Positions 59,175 through 64,000 of a DNA stretch of 64,000 nt are shown one piece after another. This DNA comes from Pseudoxanthomonas sp. Root65 (lineage in GTDB: Bacteria; Pseudomonadota; Gammaproteobacteria; Xanthomonadales; Xanthomonadaceae). Location: contig NZ_LMHA01000001.1 in NCBI RefSeq assembly GCF_001427635.1, positions 1,384,318 to 1,448,317 of the forward strand, in the 5' to 3' direction. How positions within the stretch are numbered: position 1 is the first letter of the stretch; each line of letters starts with the position of its first letter. The notes under the pieces are model-generated. The model was given only the letters and a program-made list of their open reading frames with translations. It did no database searches and had not been told where the DNA came from. A program made the translations under genes and the position numbers.

Positions 59175-60653
59175 TCAGACGGTGTCTTCGTGCCAGGTGC
59201 GGCCGTCGCGTTCGACCAGGGCCACGGCGGCGCTGGGCCCCCACGAGCCGGCGGTGTACGTCTTGGGGGCGTCGCGCTGGGTCTCCCACGCGGCCAGGAT
59301 CGGGTCGATCCACGCCCACGCGGCTTCCACTTCGTCGCGGCGCATGAAGAGGGTCTGGTTGCCGCGCACCACGTCCATCAGCAGGCGCTCGTAGGCTTCC
59401 GGCTGGTGCACGCCGAAGGCTTCGGCAAAGCTCATGTCCAGCGGTACGTGCTGCAGGCGCAGGCCGCCCGGGCCGGGATCCTTGATCATGATCCACAGCT
59501 TCACGCCCTCGTCCGGCTGCAGGCGCAGCACCAGCTTGTTGCCCATCACCGGGCCGGCGCTGTCTTCGAAGATGGAGTGCGGGATCTGCTTGAAGGCGAT
59601 GACGATCTCCGACACGCGCTCGGCCAGTCGTTTGCCGGTGCGCAGGTAGAACGGCACGCCGGCCCAGCGCCAGTTGTCGACTTCGGCTTTCAGCGCCACG
59701 AAGGTCTCGGTGCGCGAATCGGGCTTGCCCAGTTCGTCCAGATAGCCGGGCACGGCGGCGCCGCTGCTGGCGCCGGCGCGGTACTGGCCGCGCACGGACA
59801 GGTGGGCGACGTCCTCGCCGCGGATCGGCTTGAGCGAGCGCAGCACCTTGAGTTTCTCGTCGCGCACGGCATCGGCCTGCAGGGCGGCCGGCGGTTCCAT
59901 CGCCACCATGCACAGCAGCTGCAGCAGGTGGTTCTGCACCATGTCGCGCAACGCGCCGGAGGTGTCGTAATAGCCGGCGCGCTTCTCCAGGCCGACGGTC
60001 TCGGCCACCGTGATCTGCACGTGGTCGATGCGGCTGGCGTTCCACAGCGGCTCGAACAGGATGTTGGCGAAGCGCAGCGCCAGCAGGTTCTGCACCGTCT
60101 CCTTGCCCAGGTAATGGTCGATGCGGAAGATCTGGTTCTCCGCGAAGGCGCTACCGACGGCGTCGTTGATGACCGCGGCGCTGGCCGAGTCGTGGCCGAT
60201 CGGCTTCTCGATCACCACGCGCGCGTTGCCGGTATTCAGGCCATGCGCGCGCAGGCGGTCGCAGATCGCGACGAACAGGGTGGGACTGGTGGACAGGTAG
60301 AACACGCGGATGCGCTCGCCGGTGGTCTGCAGGCGGGCGGCGAAATCGTCCCAGCCTTCGTCCTTGGTGGCATCCAGCGCCAGGTAGCCGAGCTTCTGCA
60401 GGAAGGCGGGCAGCTTGGCCTTGAGGGTCTCGTCGCTGGCGGCGAGGCGGGCCAGGGCTTCGCCGACCTTGGCCTGGTATTCGGCATCGCCCTGCTTGTC
60501 GCGGGCCACGCCGAGGATGCGGCTGTCCTCGGGAATCTGGCCGTCGGCGTAGCGCCGCAACAGGCCCGGCAGCAGTTTGCGCAGCGCCAGGTCGCCGGTG
60601 CCACCGAAAATGACGAGATCGAAGGTGTCGACGGGCAGGGTCTTCGCGGTCAC
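59175..60653 (-). CDS. zwf: Glucose-6-phosphate 1-dehydrogenase
   Basis: A 492-residue enzyme, the usual length. It oxidises glucose 6-phosphate to the lactone with NADP. Motifs: nucleotide-binding FGGTGDLALRKLLPGL near the N-terminus, the substrate/catalytic RIDHYLGKETVQNLLALRFAN with the active-site His, and EKPIGHD before it, ending with WGPSAAVALVERDGR. The start is a GTG at 60653 (GTG-ACC-GCG-AAG), giving a protein like other Zwf; an upstream in-frame extension would cross the operator region. It is divergent from a GntR regulator, and an operator-like TGGTA-N6-TGGTAT lies 36 bases upstream of the start. Confidence 0.96.
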   Translation of the reverse strand: MTAKTLPVDTFDLVIFGGTGDLALRKLLPGLLRRYADGQIPEDSRILGVARDKQGDAEYQAKVGEALARLAASDETLKAKLPAFLQKLGYLALDATKDEGWDDFAARLQTTGERIRVFYLSTSPTLFVAICDRLRAHGLNTGNARVVIEKPIGHDSASAAVINDAVGSAFAENQIFRIDHYLGKETVQNLLALRFANILFEPLWNASRIDHVQITVAETVGLEKRAGYYDTSGALRDMVQNHLLQLLCMVAMEPPAALQADAVRDEKLKVLRSLKPIRGEDVAHLSVRGQYRAGASSGAAVPGYLDELGKPDSRTETFVALKAEVDNWRWAGVPFYLRTGKRLAERVSEIVIAFKQIPHSIFEDSAGPVMGNKLVLRLQPDEGVKLWIMIKDPGPGGLRLQHVPLDMSFAEAFGVHQPEAYERLLMDVVRGNQTLFMRRDEVEAAWAWIDPILAAWETQRDAPKTYTAGSWGPSAAVALVERDGRTWHEDTV

Positions 60654-60688
60654 GGGCGTCTCGGTGCAGCAGGAGTGAGGCGACAACA

Positions 60689-60705
60689 ATACCACCGCGT
60701 TACCA
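60689..60705 (-). promoter_or_regulatory. Operator-like direct repeat in front of zwf
   Basis: On the minus strand TGGTA-ACGCGG-TGGTAT. The same half-sites and spacing occur on the opposite strand in front of the regulator gene (60751-60767). Both sites point toward the gene they precede. Confidence 0.6.
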
Positions 60706-60750
60706 GGCGATGCCAACAGGTCCGGTGTTCTAAAGGAATTGTTGCGACAT

Positions 60751-60767
60751 TGGTACCTCACTGGTAT
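60751..60767 (+). promoter_or_regulatory. Operator-like direct repeat in front of the GntR regulator
   Basis: TGGTA-CCTCAC-TGGTAT, ten bases before the regulator's ATG. It is a mirror partner of the site at 60689-60705, consistent with autorepression and control of zwf-pgl by the same protein. Confidence 0.6.
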
Positions 60768-60777
60768 CTTGATTCGC

Positions 60778-61527
60778 ATGCAAACGAACCTGCTCGAGGA
60801 ATACCAGCGGCTGCAGACGGGCGAGTCCACTCGCGCCGTGGCCTACCTGCGCCTGCGTCGCGCGCTGCAAAACCTGATGGATGCGGGCGTGCTGCGGCCC
60901 GGACAGGCGCTGCCGAGCGAGCGCGACCTGGCCCAGCTGCTTGATCTGTCGCGGGTGACGATCCGCAAGGCGCTGGCCGGGCTGATCGAAAGTGGTCTGC
61001 TGGTGCAGCGCCAGGGCGCGGGCACGTTCGTCGCCGAGCGCATCCTGCGGCAGTTCTCGCGCCTGACCAGCTTCACCGACGACCTGCGCGAGCGCGGCCT
61101 GAACCCGCAGGTGAAGTTCCTGGAGCGCTCGGTCGGCGAAGTCACCCCCGAAGAATCGATGGCCCTGAACCTGTCGCCGGGCAGCGGGGTGGTGCGCATG
61201 TACCGCCTCCGTCATGTGGACGGCGCCCCGATCGCCATCGAGCGCACGCTCGTGCCCTATGCCCTGCTGCCGGACCCCGAGAGCGTCACCACATCTTTAT
61301 ATGAAGCGCTGGATGCGCACGGGCACCGCCCGCGTCGCGCCCTGCAGCGCTTGCGTGCCGTGGCCCTGGATGAAGAGGCGGCCCGCCATCTGGACCTGCC
61401 GGTCGGGGCGCCCGGTCTGCTGGTCGAGCGCCGGGCCTTCCTCGAGGACGGCCGCGTCGTGGAATCCACCCGGTCGTATTACCGCGGCGACGCCTACGAC
61501 TTCGTCGCCGAACTGCAGAGCGACTGA
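60778..61527 (+). CDS. GntR-family (HutC/UTRA) transcriptional regulator
   Basis: A 249-residue regulator. The winged helix-turn-helix at about 18-82 reads VAYLRLRRALQNLMDAGVLR, LPSERDLAQLLDLSRVTIRKALAGLIESGLLVQRQGAGTFV. A UTRA effector domain follows at about 95-245 (FSRLTSFTDDLRERGLNPQ, RMYRLRHVDGAPIAIERTLVPYALLPD, ESTRSYYRGDAYDFVAEL). UTRA domains bind sugar phosphates or amino-acid derivatives; the neighbouring zwf-pgl genes suggest a hexose phosphate ligand. It resembles NagQ/YvoA-like regulators in domain order. The ATG at 60778 is chosen because an upstream in-frame start would include the operator. Confidence 0.9.
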   Translation: MQTNLLEEYQRLQTGESTRAVAYLRLRRALQNLMDAGVLRPGQALPSERDLAQLLDLSRVTIRKALAGLIESGLLVQRQGAGTFVAERILRQFSRLTSFTDDLRERGLNPQVKFLERSVGEVTPEESMALNLSPGSGVVRMYRLRHVDGAPIAIERTLVPYALLPDPESVTTSLYEALDAHGHRPRRALQRLRAVALDEEAARHLDLPVGAPGLLVERRAFLEDGRVVESTRSYYRGDAYDFVAELQSD

Positions 61528-61937
61528 TCCCTCGCCGGCCAGGCCGGCAATTTCCGCCCTTCCCGCCCCCTGCCTGTCCTGATCCGGACCGGCGGGGTGC
61601 CCTTTGTCATGCGCGATCAGGGGCGCCGCCGGTCCGTCGTCAGGGTCCTTTTGTCGGGACTGGCGGGATTCTGGCGTCAACGTCCGGATCTTCTGTGATG
61701 AAGTTCACGCGTTTACCTCTTGACGCCAACGAGTTGACGTTAAATTAAAGTGAATGTGTAATAGGCGTCTCATTTTTGTGTGAGAGATGTCCGCTTCAGG
61801 GAATGAAGCGCGATTTGTGACGTATGCCCGCGCAGACAGGTCCTAGATGCCTGCCCGCGAGCGATACGACTTTCAAGACAGCCTTGGGGGAGGCAGTCCC
61901 GGCTGGCCTCACTCCCGATCCAGCGTAAGGGACCACC
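61528..61937. other. 410-base intergenic region with a promoter and a long leader
   Basis: No gene is seen. GCCGGCC-A-GGCCGGC at about 61535-61550 may end the regulator transcript. The region becomes AT-rich from about 61700. From the promoter to the start codon runs a leader of roughly 165 bases with several small stems (for instance CTCATTTTTGTGTGAG at about 61769-61784), which may regulate translation. Confidence 0.6.
61734..61762 (+). promoter_or_regulatory. Sigma-70 promoter of the DUF11 surface protein gene
   Basis: TTGACG (61734-61739), 17-base AT-rich spacer, then TGTAAT (61757-61762). This is the best sigma-70-like match noticed in the window and stands in unusually AT-rich sequence, so it may also be a site for nucleoid proteins such as H-NS/MvaT. 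A second TTGACG lies about 15 bases upstream. Confidence 0.7.
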
Positions 61938-64000
61938 GTGTACGTCTCGACTCCATTTCGTCGTTTGGCCCAGAAGAGCCGCTCTGCCCTTGTTGTGGGG
62001 GCACTGACTCTCTGTGGCGCGTTCGCGGCACCGTCCCTCGCGCAAACCCAGGTCACCAACACCGCCACCGTGACGCTGCCCGCGACGGTGGTGGATACCA
62101 ACACGACCAACAACACCTCGACCGTCAATGTCGCCGTGGTGGCGCCGCGGCTTCAGATCGCCAAGACCGCCAGCAGCGCTAGCTTCACGGCGGGCGTGGC
62201 GGCCAGCTACACGCTTCAGGTGTCCAACACGGGCACCTCGGCCACGACGGCCGTGGCGACGATCACCGACACGATCCCTACAGGTCTGACAATTGGTACG
62301 TTACCGGCCGGATGCACGGCCTCGGGCCAGACGGTGACATGTACGGTGGCCAGCGGCTTGGCCGCCGGTGGCAGCACCAGCTTCGTGATCCCGGTGACGC
62401 CGCAGGCCAGCTTGAACGGCACGTCGCTGACCAACACGGCCACGGTATCCGGAGGCGGTGACAGCACCTGCCCGGCCGCGGCACGTTGCACGAGCAGTGT
62501 CGGCCCCACGCCCGTGGTGGCGCCGCAGCTGACGCTGACCAAGACGGCGAGTGTGGGTGCGGGTGCCTTCACGGTGGGCGCCGCGGCCAGCTACACGCTG
62601 GCGGTCCGAAACACGGGCACGGCCGCCACGACGGCGGTGGCCACGATTACCGATACGATCCCGACAGGCCTGACGATCGGCACGCTGCCGGCTGGCTGCA
62701 CGGCCTCGGGCCAGACGGTGACCTGTACTGTGGCCGCCGGCTTGGCGATCAACGCCACGACCAGCTTCGTGATTCCGGTGACGCCGACCACGGCAGCTGC
62801 CGCCAACGTTACCAACACGGCCACGATAAGTGGCGGCGGCGACAGCACCTGTCCTGCCAATGCGCGCTGCACGAGCACGGTCACCAATGCGGTGAACCGC
62901 CCGCAGCTGACGCTGGCCAAGACGGCGAGCAGCGCCAGCTTCACGGTTGAGGTGGCAGCCAGCTACACGCTGCAGGTGTCCAACACGGGCACTGCGGCCA
63001 CGACAGCCGTTGCGACGATCACCGATGCGGTTCCCACTGGCCTGACCATTGGCACGCTGCCGGCCGGCTGTACAGCATCCGGCCAGACCGTGACCTGCAC
63101 CGTGGCGGCGGGCTTGGCCGCCAATGCCAGCAGGAGTTTCGTGATTCCGGTGACGCCGACGGCACCAGCGCCGGCCCCCGGTCTGACGAACACCGCAACC
63201 GTTACCGGAGGTGGCGATCCGACGTGCCCGGCCAGCACCCGCTGCACGAGTTCGGTCCAGACGCCTGTCCAGCCGGTCATCAATGCGATCGCCGACAGCT
63301 ACAACGTGGCCGCCACCGGCGGTACCACAACCAGTGTCATCGTCAACGACACCACCAACAATGTAGCCGCCGTCATCGGCACCAACGTCACCTTGACGCC
63401 GGGCACCGCGCCGACGCCGTCGGCCGGCAGCATCGCGATGAATGCCAATGGCACCATCAGCGTGGCGCCGAACACCACCGCAGGCACCTACGGCTATCCG
63501 TACCAGATCTGCACCAGCCCGGCCACGACGCCCCCGACATGCGATAGCGCCATCGCGACGGTCATCATCGCCTCGGCGCCTGGTCTGACGATCGAGAAGA
63601 CGGCCGGTACGCCGTCGGGCAGCACGGCGGGCAGCACGATCGCCTACAGCTTCGTGGTGACCAAGATCGCCTCGGCGCCTGGTCTGACGATCGAGAAGAC
63701 GGCCGGTACGCCGTCGGGCAGCACGGCGGGCAGCACGATCGCCTACAGCTTCGTGGTGACCAACACGGGCAACGTGACGATCACGGGCGTGGTGGTGGAC
63801 GACGCGCAGCTTGACGCGGCGGCCGTGTGCGCGGTGACGACGCTGGCCCCGGGTGAGAACACGAGCTGCACGGGCACGCACACGATCACGCAGGCGGAAG
63901 TGAATGCCGGTGTGGTGAACAACAGTGCGACGGCGACGGGCACGCCGCCGACGGGTCCGTCGGTGACCTCGCCGCCGGACACGACGAGCACGCCGATCGC
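61938..64000 (+). CDS. Large secreted DUF11-repeat surface protein (partial, continues past the window)
   Basis: At least 687 residues; no stop before the window ends. The start is GTG at 61938: AAGGGA lies six bases upstream and an in-frame TAA at 61926 excludes earlier starts. A signal peptide ([19 protein letters not shown], cleavage near 36) is followed by a short Asn/Thr-rich part and three DUF11 domains of about 128 residues (from about 71, 200 and 328). Each carries YTLxVxNTGT, [24 protein letters not shown] and SFVIPVTP, a C-terminal GGGDxTCPAxxRCTS and paired Cys. A DUF7507-like region follows ([38 protein letters not shown]). Such proteins are cell-surface or adhesin-like. A perfect 99-bp duplication is at 63567. 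Confidence 0.9.
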   Translation, partial: MYVSTPFRRLAQKSRSALVVGALTLCGAFAAPSLAQTQVTNTATVTLPATVVDTNTTNNTSTVNVAVVAPRLQIAKTASSASFTAGVAASYTLQVSNTGTSATTAVATITDTIPTGLTIGTLPAGCTASGQTVTCTVASGLAAGGSTSFVIPVTPQASLNGTSLTNTATVSGGGDSTCPAAARCTSSVGPTPVVAPQLTLTKTASVGAGAFTVGAAASYTLAVRNTGTAATTAVATITDTIPTGLTIGTLPAGCTASGQTVTCTVAAGLAINATTSFVIPVTPTTAAAANVTNTATISGGGDSTCPANARCTSTVTNAVNRPQLTLAKTASSASFTVEVAASYTLQVSNTGTAATTAVATITDAVPTGLTIGTLPAGCTASGQTVTCTVAAGLAANASRSFVIPVTPTAPAPAPGLTNTATVTGGGDPTCPASTRCTSSVQTPVQPVINAIADSYNVAATGGTTTSVIVNDTTNNVAAVIGTNVTLTPGTAPTPSAGSIAMNANGTISVAPNTTAGTYGYPYQICTSPATTPPTCDSAIATVIIASAPGLTIEKTAGTPSGSTAGSTIAYSFVVTKIASAPGLTIEKTAGTPSGSTAGSTIAYSFVVTNTGNVTITGVVVDDAQLDAAAVCAVTTLAPGENTSCTGTHTITQAEVNAGVVNNSATATGTPPTGPSVTSPPDTTSTPI
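63567..63764 (+). repeat. Perfect in-frame 99-bp tandem duplication in the DUF11 gene
   Basis: Two copies (63567-63665 and 63666-63764) start ATCGCCTCGGCGCCTGGTCT. They are identical apart from the last base of the unit: copy 1 ends in a Lys codon and copy 2 in an Asn codon. The 33-residue unit begins [20 protein letters not shown] and lies at about residues 544-576 and 577-609. It is either a recent slippage or recombination event or a misassembly of a repetitive gene. Confidence 0.95.

Noticed and set aside
61763..61937. Cyclic-di-GMP riboswitch in the DUF11 leader
   Set aside because: The conserved GCAAACC and GNCACGCA-type core segments are not found.
62301..63881. Open frame of 526 codons on the minus strand at the end of the window
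   Set aside because: It mirrors the DUF11 repeats; the plus strand has signal peptide, ribosome-binding site, promoter and recognised domains.

Overview
The window is ordinary chromosome of a high-GC gammaproteobacterium, most likely family Xanthomonadaceae (Pseudoxanthomonas/Stenotrophomonas/Lysobacter-like). The evidence is very GC-rich, codon-biased genes, a monomeric NADP-isocitrate dehydrogenase, I42 and I78 peptidase inhibitors, and many short intergenic palindromes that begin with GTAG, the hallmark of Stenotrophomonas-type REP elements. Placement rests on gene content only. I see no phage, insertion sequence, CRISPR array, rRNA or tRNA.

Layout. 0-5.4 kb: the end of hrpB, a small membrane protein, rluE, then a divergent stress module. 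A catalase-family peroxidase/cytochrome b561 operon faces an ECF sigma/anti-sigma operon, and each side has the same promoter sequence (GGAATAA-N15-GTC). 5.5-24.7 kb: mainly metabolism and envelope genes. These include a CurA-type reductase, a HExxH protein coupled to a Pat-type acyl-CoA synthetase/acetyltransferase, aceK, a LysR regulator, monomeric icd, a LysM protein, queF, a chagasin-like inhibitor, an MltB-like transglycosylase, a hexose-6-P mutarotase, an MFS exporter, a PepSY protein and a BenE-like transporter. 24.8-31.9 kb: a two-domain methylglyoxal synthase-like protein, gltD and gltB.

32.1-45.5 kb is a run of minus-strand genes: an I78 inhibitor lipoprotein, a large membrane protein, DUF4175, a BatA-like protein, DUF58, MoxR, DUF4159, a TldE/PmbA-like protein and two Tat-exported TldD-like metalloproteases. 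The five MoxR-side genes are tightly packed and four of them overlap by ATGA. This cluster is the best candidate in the window for an uncharacterised system, probably an envelope quality-control or peptide-processing machine.

45.6-58 kb: a NYN-LOTUS protein, a DUF938 methyltransferase, a giant indolepyruvate ferredoxin oxidoreductase, a gamma-glutamyltransferase, a patch of small lineage-specific secreted or hypothetical genes separated by REPs, a secreted nuclease and a cytochrome c5. 58.4-61.5 kb: zwf-pgl, divergent from a GntR/UTRA regulator, with matched operator-like sites (TGGTA-N6-TGGTAT) facing each gene. From 61.9 kb to the end runs the start of a very large secreted DUF11-repeat surface protein with a strong upstream promoter and a perfect in-frame 99-bp duplication.

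A recurrent theme is the intergenic REP-like repeats, in at least six sequence families and mostly as inverted pairs. At several genes the repeat supplies the stop codon itself.
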